Source of the DNA: Ceratothoa steindachneri | Lineage: Eukaryota > Arthropoda > Malacostraca > Isopoda > Cymothoidae | Length of the DNA stretch: 64,000 nucleotides | Direction: 5' to 3' | Assembly: GCA_963969495.1 (NCBI GenBank) | Contig: OZ018333.1 | Span: forward strand, 87,822,508-87,886,507 | Shown here: positions 35,101 through 45,995 of the stretch, piece by piece | Position numbering within the stretch: position 1 is the stretch's first letter | Layout: each line of letters begins with the position of its first letter | Program-made: the position numbers and the translations under genes | Notes under the pieces: generated by a model | What the model saw: only the letters and a program-made list of their open reading frames with translations | Told to the model about the DNA's origin: nothing | The model's database searches: none

Positions 35101-35888
35101 GCTTCCACGCCGTATCCCCTCTGTTTGAAGTCAGTGGGGCCCTACCAGGCGCTGCGTCTGTCTTCACGGCCGAGCTGGTGGCAATACACCACTCGGTACG
35201 GGAGATTACGCGACGTGCCCGGTTCGGAGACCGGATTGTGATCTATAGCGGCTCACAAAGCGCCCTGAGTGCTCTCGGGGCATTGGAATCTCCGCATCCC
35301 CTGGTTCGCGAAATCCGTGACGCCACGGTTTTGGTGAGCCGGGCAGATGTCGAGATTATCTTCTGCTGGGTTCCTGGACATGTAGGAATTGCGGGGAATG
35401 AGCGCGCCAAAGAGTCCGCGAGGACTCTGCGACCGGACCAGCGTTTCGCTCTTCCTCACACTGACTACATCGCAGGAATACGGGCAGCTCTTCGGACTGC
35501 TTGGCAAAGAAGATGGGAGACGGTCGAAAGGAACTTAAAGTTGCGTGCCATTGCGCCGCGACTGTTCCCATGGACCTATCCCCCAATGCCGCGGCGGCTT
35601 CAGGTTGCTTTCTGTCGTCTCCGAATCGGGCACACTCGTGTGACGCATCGCTATTTGATGGAGCGCTCGCCTGCGCCCTTTTGCAATGACTGCGTCGTCC
35701 CCCTGACTGTTCGGCACATTCTTGTCGAATGTCCCAGTCTGGGTGATCTTCGCGCACGACATCTGTCCCGGTACCGGGATGGGTGGGGTCGCTACTGCCT
35801 GTCCCTTGTACTCGGGATGAGTGCGTGCACATCGACTGGTGGACTTATTGACTTTTGGGGGGAGGCTGGCCTTCTCCCTATTATTTAA
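32064..35888 (+). pseudogene. LINE-A ORF2 (EN-RT-RNase H) of A-full
   Basis: Domains in order: endonuclease (LQWNSRG about 32188, FLQETML about 32268, LLLGDLNGRHPLWGD about 32552, SDHFPI about 32784); linker; RT motif A FFDLEKAYDTAW (about 33898), motif B (GVPQESVLS, the usual Gly after Gln being Glu here), motif C YVDD (about 34172); RNase H YTDGSKSQEG (about 35067) and TAELVAIH; C-terminal zinc motif (about 35680). Damage: a 1-nt loss near 32943, TGA at 33563-33565 (CGA in A1), a 12-nt tandem duplication (33520-33543), a 1-nt gain near 33957, the RNase H Asp codon changed to Gly (35250-35252), and the ADE segment of the last RNase H Asp missing. The ATG at 32064 is the first in frame; the true start is uncertain. 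Confidence 0.9.
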
Positions 35889-36087
35889 GCAGGGTTTGTT
35901 GTTTTGTTTTGTTTTTTGCATTTGTTTTTGTTTTTTCCTTTCATCCATTTAGGGTGTTTTTTTTCTTCGTTTAATTTTATTTTAAAGTAGCCTAGAACTA
36001 GGCCAGTTTTAATACGGCCACTAATGCACATGTAGGCAGTCGCCAGATGAGCTCTAATAAAAAAAAAAAAAAATCAAACAGTCAGCC

Positions 36088-36495
36088 GGCCCCTGGCCAC
36101 ACACTACTAGGACCCGTACTCAGGATGTTATTCTATGCCATCTGACACATGGCTTTCTGATGGAAAGCCTTCAGCAGCCTCCAATGTGCCTTCACTGTGG
36201 AGTACCAATGTCTGTACTCCACCTATTTGCTGAATGCCTACGATTCCATACTCTGAGGCAAAGGCTTTTTCCTTTTATTTGCCAAGGGGTGTGTCCTCTG
36301 CAGGTTCTGAGGAGCTTCCTTTCTGAACATGAGTGCACCTTTAACATGAATCGAGTGTTTAAATTTTATCAGAGAAAAATCTCACAAAGGAAATTTAATG
36401 TTTTATCATTTTTAGAACGTGTCGTGTCTTATGATTTTACTTTGATTTTACAGCATTCAAGAGGCATTTATTTTTCTACGTTTTTACTTGCTCTT

Positions 36496-36577
<82 letters not shown>

Positions 36578-36712
36578 TTTAGATTGTTAACCATAGTCTA
36601 TGTTTTTAAAGATCCTTTGAAATTTTAATGAATCCTCTCTTTCTGAAAATGCTGCAATCTTGCCCACTTGGACTTACGCAGCACCTGTCTATTTTGTACC
36701 TTCAATCAATCA
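36088..36712 (+). mobile_element. LINE-B, right part with 3' end
   Basis: The LINE-B RNase H C-terminus continues here: TRTQDVILCHLTHGFLMES and the zinc motif CLHCGVPMSVLHLFAEC (about 36187-36238), followed by a short C-terminal stretch and the 3' UTR. The element ends at about 36712, immediately before the second TACAACCTCTCCCAC. The 3' end lacks a clear poly-A; a TCAATCAATCA stretch is the likely tail. An AT microsatellite has expanded within it. Confidence 0.82.
36501..36575. repeat. (TA)n microsatellite, about 75 bp
   Basis: An uninterrupted run of alternating T and A within the LINE-B 3' region. The apparent coding extension here (a run of Tyr-Ile) is just translation of the microsatellite. 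Confidence 0.97.
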
Positions 36713-37086
36713 TACAACCTCTCCCACAACTTTCTCTGGTCGGCCTCTATTTTCCCAGGTTTAGATGCTGACCTTCTTCTCAGCCAACTATCCCGGATCG
36801 GGCCTGAGGGGGGAGGGGAAAATGTTCTCTAACCCCTGAGCTGCGGTTTGGGATGGTGGGTTTTTAACGACCTGCCTCATCTCCACCCATAGCTTCCTCA
36901 CATTCTCTTTCCTTCTCACTCTATACTTTTTACGCTATGCCTAAGATGGAGCCGCCATGCCGAAAGGCGGGAGGGGTGGCCTTAAATGGCGGCACCTGGC
37001 TCTGCCAGATCTCTACACACCCCTTGCAGAGCGGGCTACTGTGAGGGGTGATTAGTGTCTGCATCCCGTAAAAAAATAGGCTCACC

Positions 37087-39436
37087 ATGCCCAATGATGA
37101 CAAAACCAAAAATCTCCCCACAATTTCCCCTCGGGCAGCTCTTCTGAAAAATTGAAATTCTTTCCCTCCCCCTTGTGCTTTCACAGGGGATCCTCCAAAA
37201 TTCTTTGACTGGAAAGGAAGCTTACTCCTCTACTTTGCCTATGGGTATCGGGGACTCCCTTGTCTGGCGGTGCCCTCGGGTGCCTCCCTCTTTACAGCGG
37301 CATCCCCCCTTTACTTTCTAAGGGGACCTCAAAGAAAGCCAGCAGACAGCCCATAACCGACCGTTCCCCATTGAAGCTGCTCGGTAGGGCAAATTTCCCT
37401 TAGGGGGGAGAGGGAAGACAGGGCCCATCGGCTGCTTCCCTCCAGAGACCTGTTGGTTTGCAAACTAACCTTAGCTGGGGTCAAGGCCTGTGACTTCCCA
37501 TACTCGACTCGTGGCACCGCTGCCAATGGTACCTGTGGTGTCCTGGGGGGAATGGCCACATGAAACACCCCCATCCGAGATAGATATGGTCCTTGAGGCA
37601 ACTCAGCCTTAGCCGGTAGTGCCATCCATGGGGGCGAATCTCTGCTCGGCGCCAAGCACCGAACCCGAGTCCGTCCCTATGCAAGGTCTTCTTCAAACAG
37701 CTTGGGCCTCCAAGGCAGTAGAAGGAAGAAAGTGATTTCCTCCGGCCGGTGCCTCTGGGACGGCCAGGGCCTTCTCTATTTTGAAAAAGGACTTTGCTGA
37801 GGCCTGCCATCTAGCCTGGGGACTCCTGCGGCGGAGGAGAAAAGCGGGTTCATTCCTCGCCCTCCTCTCTCAAGAAGAAAAGAAACAAAAAAAAAGACGG
37901 GGCTCCTCTCCATCCGCGGGGGCTGCGGGAAGTGATGGGTCTGCTGCTTCGGTAAGTGACCAAGCCAAAATCGGCACGTCTGTTCCCGCTGCCACCCCCG
38001 GGTGCGGAGTCCCTGACTAAGACCAAATGTACAAATGCACAGGGTGGAGCCTCGATTACGTCTCGTTCCCTCATTCAGAGACTACCCAGCGTTTTCGAGC
38101 CCGCTGGATTCAAACGCTTATTCGTTATTCGCCCCACTGATGGCACCATGTTGGCTAAGGGCAACATGCTCCATCAGAGGAGAGCTTTAGCTAGAGTTAT
38201 TGGTGGAGAGCCGAAGGTGACCCGTTTCGCGGACGGGAGCCTTTTGGCGAATGCGTCGAATCCCTCCGAGGCGGCCAAATTAGTGCCCTTCGGTCACTTG
38301 ATGGCACGCCCGTGAGTGTGACGCCGTACTCTACCATGAACTTGGTGAAAGGAGTAGTTTATGCGAAGGAACTCGTCGACTATTCCATAGACGACATCAC
38401 CTTAGAGCTGGTCGAACATGGACCTGTCAAGGTCGAACGTGTTATGAGAAAACAGGGAGGGGGCCTCGAGACCCACCCCTACACTCTTCGTCACGTTCGA
38501 AGGTGACAAGCTCCCTGAGTCGGTGCGTGCCGGTTGATATCGCTACCGCGTCAAAGCATTCGTGCCACTGCCGCAGAGGTGCTACTACTGCCACCGCTTC
38601 GGCCATACGAATCGCTCTTGTGGACGTGCAAAGTCGGGGTTACCCGAAAGCTGTGTAAGTTGGTCCAAGGCCGCACACAATAAGTCCAAATCGTGTGTGG
38701 CCAAGTGTGTCAATTGTGGAGAGACGCACCCCTATACTTCGAAGCAACGTGGTCTGTATCTCCTTGCGATGGAAATCCTGGCCGTTCAGGCTCAGGATCG
38801 TCTCTCATTTCGCGAGGCTAAGGATTTGGTCCTGGTGCGCCATGCGCTGCCCGGGACGTCCTATGCCTCAATGTTGAAAAAGACACAACTGCTCCTGACC
38901 CCTTCAGGCCTACGAGTACGGTCGTTTCCGCTCCCATTCACAACCCTTCTGCGGGTTCTACCCACCCCGGACGCTCACCTGGTAAAGCTGATGGCACAAA
39001 GGGTCCACACCCAGCCCCGGCTAAAACCAGGGCTCCTTCCCCTCTTCTATCAGCGTGACCGTTTCCCGTAAGACGAAAGGGCTACACGCCTCCACCGAGT
39101 CGTTAAACTCACAGCAGGCCACACCCCTGAAGTTGGTCGCTAGATCATGTTCCGGGGTTCCTAAAGCTGCCCCCCGAAAGGAGGACAGCACTAAAGGAAC
39201 TTCGGCTCCTTCGCCCACGCCCAGTGGTGTGCTGGGTGGCCCGGAGACGGTGGATACTCAGAAAGAGAGTCCCCGCCCGCCTAAAGTTTCGATGCGGAGG
39301 AAGGAAAAGACTCGCATGACGAGCCCAACTTCCCCCAATTAGTCCTCGAAAGCGAAGCGCCCTTAGCGCATTGTCCGACCAACAGCGCCCGGACTTCTGC
39401 CTCCGGGAAGCGTACGGCCATTCCCGTGAGTGTCTT
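37087..39436 (+). pseudogene. LINE-A ORF1 of A-ii
   Basis: This is the same RNA-binding protein as in A-full, broken by several frame changes. The Lys-rich tract lies at about 37872. The block KGNMLHQRRALARVIGGEPK is at about 38158, VTPYSTMNLVKGVVYAKELV is at about 38317, and the knuckles CYYCHRFGHTNRSC, an altered second knuckle (CVSWSKAAHNKSKSC, Cys changed to Trp) and CVNCGETHPYTSKQR lie at about 38580-38750. The first knuckle retains the Cys lost in A-full. The Pro-rich tail ends near 39430, where the CR1 fragment separates it from ORF2. Confidence 0.8.
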
Positions 39437-40137
39437 CTCTTCGAAGAGTAACAACAAGGAAAGAAGGTACCCTAGGAGATCTTACGGTCCATTCAAGGAG
39501 GGTACCTTTGGACTAGCAATCGAGCGGGCACATCGCTGCTCAATTGTTTTGCGTCCCTAAACGGCCACTTTTCAAGACTTTGTCTAGTCTTGACTTGAAC
39601 TGGTCAACAGATTCACTGTTGACCACTTCCAATGGAAGTGCGTTCCACTTACCGCAGATACTGTAAGTGAAAAAATTTCCACACAGATTGCGGTTGTAAC
39701 GCTTCAGTTCAAGTTTGAAGCCGTGATTGCGCGTTTTGTTCTCACTGAGTGTGAAAATATCCCGGTAGTCAACATTGTCGAACCCACGAAGTATTTTGAG
39801 AACTTCGATGAGCTGACCACGCAGTCTACGGGTTTCCAGCGCGAACAGATCTAATTCCCTTAGTCTATCCTCATAACTTTTATGTCGGATAGAGGAGATC
39901 AGCTTGGTTGCCCTGGCTTGTACGCGTTCTAATCTCGCGATGTCCTTTCGAAATGAAGGACTCCAAAATTGTACGACATACTCCAGGTGCGGTCGGACAA
40001 GTGAGTTGTACAAACACAGTACAATCTCCTTGTTCCGATATCCAAACTGGCGCTTTATTTAGCCTAGCATCCTTTGGTCCTTTTTCTCCGCCTCAATGCA
40101 CTGTTTCGAGAACTTGAGGTCACTAGTGATTGTTATA
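39437..40137 (-). mobile_element. CR1-type LINE 3' fragment CR1-b, inside A-ii
   Basis: This is the same family and orientation as CR1-a. The minus strand codes for the CR1 RT C-terminus: MYNSLVRPHLEYVVQFWSPS, RLERVQARATKLISS, LRGQLIEVLKILRGF, YSICGKWNALP and DKVLKSGRLG (40013 down to 39540), then a 3' UTR ending near 39437. It begins within the 'TITSDLKFSK' region (about 40137), about 100 bp later in the element than CR1-a. It sits between TCTTCGAAGAG and CTCCTTCGAGCTAGG of LINE-A, at the ORF1/ORF2 boundary. Confidence 0.87.
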
Positions 40138-40140
40138 CCC

Positions 40141-43100
40141 ATCTCCTTCGAGCTAGGCCAGGAGGGAATATTCCTTCAATGAAATTGCCGTGGACTCCGG
40201 GAGGAGCTGCGGAGGTTCGTCTACCCCCGTTCCCCGTTAGCTATCTTAATGCAGACCATCCTTGGTGCATGCCACCTGCCTACTCAATGGGGTATAAGGG
40301 TTTTGCGACCCTACCACCACGGCATGGTGGCCGGGCAGGAGGATGTGCGATTTACACCCGGCATGATGTATCCGTTCTTCTCTTCGCTTTAGATACCTCC
40401 TTTCAGACACTAGCTGTGCTGCTGCACTTGATAGGAAGTATACTGTTATATCCGCGTACATTTCACCGTCAGCCGACTTCAACGCGCGGGACTTCCACCG
40501 CGTTGCGGCACAGTTATCGCAGCCCTTTCTCTTGCTCAGAGATCTAAACGGTAGACGCCCCCTCTGGAGAGACTACTCTATTAATCCACAGAGTCAAGTC
40601 CTTGCCGACTTGATCGACGTGCTTGAGATGGGTGTCCTAAATGTGGATGAGTTTACACATTACTCCCTGAGAGCTGCTTCATTTTCCTGCCTGATCTATC
40701 TCTGTGCTCTCCAGATGCACAACCTGATTTTGATTGTGGGGTGGTCGATGACCTCCATGGTTGTGATCACTTTCGCATTAAAATATTTTCTGGCCCGCTG
40801 CCTCCCGAGAGCCCGCCCCGGTGGTGCTTGGCGTGGGTGCGGTGCTCTGCATTTCATGAAATGACTGAATTCTCTATCTCAGTCGAGGAGTTTAGGTCGA
40901 TAGATGAGGCCGTTGAGTTCTCCGGTAACCTAATCGCCGCGGGCCTAACTACTATTCCTAGAAGGTCTGGCCGTTTTGCACGCCGACCACTCCCGTGTTG
41001 GTCAGCCGAATGTGAGACGACCCACAAGCTGAAGCGTTATGCCTACATGCGCTATAAGCGCCGCTTGAACGATTTCACTGTCCGTGAATTTCGTCGAGCT
41101 AGGGCTAGGTTCCTGTATATTTCAAAGCACGCCCGCCCCTCTTCTTGGCGGGCATACGTGTCTTCACGTAACGGGAAGATCCCTCTGGCAGAGGTGTGGA
41201 AGCGAGTCAAGAGGATTCTGGGCAAGTTCTCGCAGGACCCCCCTCCCGTTCTCCAGGAGAATGGGACCGCAATCTCGAGCCCCGCGTCCGTGGCAGAATC
41301 CTTCGCGACCGCTTTCTCCGCATTCTCTTCCCAGGATGCTGCTCCGCCAGCATTCAATGCACGTCGTGATGTCGCAGAAGGCAGCCGGCTGTATTTTACC
41401 TCCAGAGGCGGAGAACTCCTCAACGACAGATTTACTGTGAGTGAGTTACGCTCCGCTCTTGCCTCGTGTGCGGACACCGCCCACGGTCCGGACGATGTCC
41501 CGTACGCCATGCTTTGTAACCTGGGTGAGCGAGGCATGGCCTTTCTGTTAGATTTGTTCAACAGGATCTGGGTGGAGGGTCTCCTCCCGGATTCCTGGCG
41601 AATCGCTACTGTGTTCGCTTATTTCGCAAACCAGGGAGAGATCACTCTACTCCGGCCGGCTTCCGCCCAATCTCTTTAACCTCTTGCGTGTGCAAGTTGA
41701 TGGAGAAATTGGTAAATATTAAATTAGCCTGTTTTCCTGGATAGCGGAGGCCATCTATTTTCTGCACAGTGCGGCTTCCGCAAGTTCCACTCCACGTCGG
41801 ATGCTCTGCTCCGACTGGAAAATGCCGTCTGCGAGGCTTTCCTTCGTAGACAGCACTACGCCACGGTCTTTTTTAATCTGGAGAAGGCCTATGATACCGC
41901 ATTGCGATACTGTATCATGGAAACTCTCCACACGATGGATGCGAGGGGACGCCTCCCAATGTTTATATCTGAATTTTTACGAGATCATCGATTTCGCGTA
42001 TGGGTGGGGGGAGCCCTCTTCCTGTCTTCACTGACACACTCTTTGCCCTGAGCATTAATTGCATCACCTCGGTGCTGCCGGAAGATGTTCTCGCTACGCT
42101 CTACGTGGACGAATTTATTTTCGATCTCTTTTAGCGCGGCCCTGATGTCAACTCTGGAGCGTCGACTCCAACAGGCATTGACCCACTTCTCTCGCTATGC
42201 CGAAGCGCACAGGTTTCGGTTTTCCTTGTCTAAGACTAAGGTGGTGCACTTCTGCCGCTATCTACGGCTCCACTCTGCCCCGACTTGTTTCTCAATTGGG
42301 TACGCCTGGAAGTGTTTGAATCGCACCCTTTCCTTGGCCTTGTATTTGACCGACGCCTCACCTGCGAGGCTCATATTCGCCTTTAGAGTCCCTTGTCGCG
42401 CCATGGATATTCTTCGTCCCGTGTCGTTCCGTGTCGTTCAGTGCTTGGGGCGCTGATAGGACTACTGCCATAAATTTTTATCTATCCTTTGTTCGTTCGA
42501 ATCTCGACTACGGATGCGAGTTTTATGCATCCGCAGCTGAGCGTGTATTGCGGAAGGTGGACTCAATTCACCACAACGGACTTCGCCTGGCGACCGGTGC
42601 CTCCCGCACTTACCCCATCGAGAGTTATCTTGTCGATGCTGAGGAGATACCATTCGCTCTACGCCGTGCACAGTGCATTATTCGCCTGTAGGCGCGAGCC
42701 CGGCGCCTCCCTCAGTCGCAATCAGCTCTGACTGCATTCACAGCTGATTACAACGGTGCCTATGCCGCCGAGAGACGCCAGTCATACCCTTAGCAATTTG
42801 GTTTTATGGCTAGGAAACTCCTTCAAGAGCTAGGTATAGCTCTCGGGCTGGTGGCGCCCCTGGTTGTGTCCAGAACGCCACCCTGGAGGTTACCACCTTT
42901 GGATATTTGTCGCCACGCCTCTGCTCCCAAAGTTTGTACAGCACCGGTAGTATTGCGCTCGACCTTTTTGGGAGCACACCTACCGTCACACTAAAACCGT
43001 GCCAGTGTATATAGATGGCTCCAAGTCCCAAGAGGGGGTCAGCCTCCACGCCGTATCCCCTCTGTTTGAAGTCAGCGGGACTCTGCCATGCGCTGCGTCT

Positions 43101-43830
43101 GTCTTCACGGCCGAGCTGGTGGCAATACACAACTCGGTACGGGAGATACGCGACGTGGCAGGTTCGGAGACCGGATTCTGATCTATAACCACTCACAAAG
43201 CGCCCTGAATGCTCTCGGGCCATTGGAATCTCCGCATCCCCTGGTTCCGATATCCGTGACGCCACAGTTTTAGCAAGCCGGGCGGATGTCGAGATTATTT
43301 TCTGCTGGGTTCCTGGACATGTAGAAATTGCAGGGAATGAGCGCAGCCGATGAGAGCGCCAAAGAGTCCGCGATGACTCGGGCACCGGACCATTGTTTCG
43401 CTATTCCTCACGCCGACTACATGGCAGAAATACGGCCAGCTCTCCGGGCTGCTTGGCAAAGAAGATGGGAGACGGTCGAAGGGAACTTAAAGTTGCTTGC
43501 CATTGCGCCGCGACTGTTCCCATGGACCTACTCCCCAATGCCGAGAAGGCTTCAGGTTGCTTTCTGTTGTCTCCGAATTGTCCACACTCGCGGGACGCAC
43601 CGCCATTTGATGGAGCGCTAGCCAGTGACCTACTGTGAAGACTGCGTTGTCCCCGATACTTATCGGCACATTCTTGTCGAATGTCCCAGTCTGGGCGATC
43701 TCCGCGCACATTACCTTTCCCGGTACCGGGATGGGTGGGATCGCTACCGCCTGTCCCTCGTACTCGGAACGAGTTCTTGCACATTGACTGGTGGACTTAT
43801 AGACTTTGGGGGAGGCCGGCCTTCTTTCCT
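40141..43830 (+). pseudogene. LINE-A ORF2 of A-ii
   Basis: The endonuclease start (about 40180) through DLNGRRPLWRD (about 40540) is present but frame-broken. A long open stretch, 40741-41679, covers the endonuclease end, the linker and RT start (GPDDVPYAML, NRIWVEGLLPDSWRIATV). RT motif A is changed to FFNLEKAYDTAL (Asp to Asn, about 41870) and the motif C region reads LYVDEFIF (second Asp to Glu, about 42100), so the RT active site is destroyed. RNase H begins YIDGSKSQEG (about 43008). The ADE segment with the last RNase H Asp is present (about 43345), unlike in A1 and A-full. Many small indels are present. Confidence 0.85.
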
Positions 43831-44081
43831 TTATTTAACTTGTTGGCTTTTGTTATTTTAGTAGGTCGCACGTTCCTGCGCCGGGAGGATGCCGACCTCC
43901 CCCCCAACGCCGGAGCTTGCTTCCTGCCTGTTGCCTTTTTCTTTTTTTTATATTTCATTTGTTTTTTTGGGGGGGAGGGGTTTGCATATTATTTTAAAGT
44001 ACCCTAGTACTAAGCAGTGTTGAATACGGCGACTAATGTTCCATTAGGCAGTCGCCAGATGAGCTCTTAAAAAAAAAAATC

Positions 44082-45995
44082 TGCTCTCGCTCCGTGCGCT
44101 GTTAGATTTATTCAACAGGATTTGGGTGGAGGGTATCCTCCCGGATTCCTGGCGAATCGCTACTCTGCTCGTTTTTCCCAAACCGGGGAAGATCACTCTA
44201 CCCCGGCTGGTTTCCCCCCAAACTCTCTAACTTACTACATGCGCAAGTTGATGGAAAAATTAAAAAGTGTTAGATTAGCTTGTTTTCTGGAGCCGGGGCC
44301 ATTTGTCTTTTGGACATTGCGGTTTCCGCAAGTTCCCCACCACGACGGATGCTCTGCTCCGACTTTAAAATAACGTCAGTGAGGACTTCCTTTCTAGACC
44401 ACGCTAGAGTTTTATCGATCTGGAGAAAGCCTATGATACCGCATGGCGATACGGTATCATGGAGACTCCAACAATGGGGGCGAGGGGACGCCTCCCAATC
44501 TATATATCTAAATTTTTGCGAGATCGTCGATTCCGCGTACGGGGTGGGGGTGGGGGCATCTCTTGCCCAATGGAGCAGGGAAGGTGTCCCGCAGGGAACT
44601 TTCCTCAGTGTCGCACTCTTTGCCCTGAACATCAAAGGCATCACCTCGATGCTGCGGGAAGACGTTCTCGCTACGCTCTACGTGGACGACCTTTCGATTT
44701 CTTTTGGTGCGGCCCAGATGCCAACTCTGGAGCGTCGACTACAACAGGCATTGAACCGCGTCTCTCGCTATGCCGAAGCGCACAGGCTTCACTTTTCCCT
44801 GGCCAAGACTAAGGTGGTGTACTTCTGCTGCTATCCACGACTCGAACCTGACGCCTACTCGTTTCTAAATGGGGTCCGCCTAGAAGTGGTGCACTCGCAC
44901 CATTTTAGTGGTCTTGTATTTGACTGCCACCTCACATGGGGGTTCATACTCGCAGCCTTATTCGCCTGTAAGCGCGACCCCGGCGCCTCCCTTAGTCATA
45001 AACAGCTCTCACTGCATCCACAGCTGATCTTGACGGTGTCTATGCCACTGTGAGACGCCAGTCATATCGCTAAGTCTTTAGGTTTAGGGCTATAAACTAC
45101 ATCGAGAGCTAAGTATAGCTCTTGGGCAGGTCGCCCCCTCGTCTTTCTGGTTCTGCCCAGGATGCTACCCTGGAGTGTACCATCTTTGACTATTTTTCGC
45201 CACTCCCCTGCTCTCAAAGCTTCAACTGCGCCGGGAGTATTGCATTCGACCTTTATGGAGCACACCTCGTGTCACGCTGGGACCGTGCCAGTGTATACGG
45301 ATGGCTCCTAGTCCCAAGAGGGGGTCGGCTTCCACGCCGTATCCCCTCTGTTTGAAGTCAGCGGGGCTCTGCCAGGCGCTGCGTCTGTCTTCACGGCCGA
45401 GCTGGTGGCAATACACCACTCGGTACGGGAGATTACGCGACGTGCCCGGTTCGGAGACCGGATTGTGATCTATAGCGACTCACAAAGTGCCCTGGGTGCT
45501 CTCGGGGCATTGGAATCTCCGCATCCCCTGGTTCGCGATATCCGTGACGCCACGGTTTCTGTGAGCCGGGCGGATGTTGAGATTATCTTCTGCTGGGTTC
45601 CTGGACATGTAGGAATTGCGGGGAATGAGCGCGCCGATGAGGGCGCCAAAGAGTCCGCGAGGACTCTGCGACCGGACCAGCGTTTCGCTCTTCCTCTCAC
45701 CGACTACATGGCAAGAATATGGGCAGCTCTCCGGGCTGCTTGGCAAAGAAGATGGGACACGGTCGAGAGCAACTTAAAGTTGCATGCCATTACAACGCGA
45801 CTGTTGCCATGGACCTACCCTCCAATGCCGCGATGGCTTCAGGTTGTTTTCTGTCGTCTCCGAATTGGACACACTCGGTTTTCTTGATATTTTTTAGCCA
45901 TTTTCCTTTTTTAATATAGCCTAGTTGTAGGCTGTGTTGTGTGTCGTGACTTGTGCCCAAGTAGGCAGTAATGAGATGGGCTCCCCACCCACCCT
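44082..45995 (+). mobile_element. LINE-A copy A-i, right part
   Basis: It resumes with the duplicated TGCTCTCGCTCC and continues ORF2 into RT. About 90 bp right after the junction, about 300 bp of the RT thumb (at 44962) and about 200 bp at the 3' side (at 45880) are missing. RT motif C YVDDLSISF (about 44682) and a nearly pristine RNase H stretch (45230-45720) remain. The 3' UTR keeps AGCCTA-GTTG-TAGGCT (about 45919) and TGCC-CAAGTA-GGCA. There is no clean A-tail and no duplication with the 16461 end was found. Confidence 0.83.
45254..45887 (+). pseudogene. LINE-A RNase H segment of A-i with shared amber codon
   Basis: The segment codes for the RNase H domain: YTDGS (45294-45308), TAG at 45309-45311, then SQEGVGFHAVSPLF, TAELVAIHHS, IYSDSQSALGAL, FCWVPGHVGIAGNERADEG. 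All four acidic residues are present. The stop is at the same codon as in A1 (2498-2500). Between about 45230 and 45720 it matches A1 almost base for base, while both flanks are clearly more diverged. Confidence 0.85.

Larger units (their letters stand above)
29208..36072 (+). mobile_element. LINE-A full-length copy A-full
   Basis: A complete element of 6865 bp, from the 5' terminus CCGTAAGGGTCGCGG to the A-tail at about 36057-36072. Perfect 15-bp target-site duplications ATCAAACAGTCAGCC flank it. Order: 5' UTR of about 500 bp with hairpin GTGCTGA-CGGGAC-TCAGCAC (29244-29263), ORF1, overlapping ORF2, and a 3' UTR with hairpins GCCTAG-AA-CTAGGC (about 35992) and a second, looser one. It is very close in sequence to A1. 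It lies in LINE-B, so it is the last LINE-A arrival in the nest. It is nevertheless disabled in both ORFs. Confidence 0.95.
36713..44081 (+). mobile_element. LINE-A copy A-ii, right part
   Basis: It resumes with the second TACAACCTCTCCCAC and follows the A-full 5' UTR exactly from that point. It then carries ORF1, a CR1 fragment inserted at 39437-40137, ORF2 and the 3' UTR, and ends in an A-tail (44069-44079) just before TGCTCTCGCTCC (44082-44093). That 12-mer duplicates, with one mismatch, the A-i sequence at 19460-19471. The copy is moderately decayed, between A-full and A-i. Confidence 0.88.

Noticed and set aside
29208..36072. A-full as an active autonomous element
   Set aside because: ORF2 has two frame changes, a nonsense codon and RNase H active-site loss; ORF1 has frame changes and lost zinc ligands.
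36160..36582. Open frame ending in a long Tyr-Ile run as a novel repeat protein
   Set aside because: The first part is the LINE-B C-terminus and the rest is translation of the (TA)n microsatellite.
44094..45995. Treating this block as an independent 5'-truncated LINE-A copy
   Set aside because: Its first 12 bp duplicate 19460-19471, and its ORF2 resumes where A-i was cut, so it is the right half of A-i.
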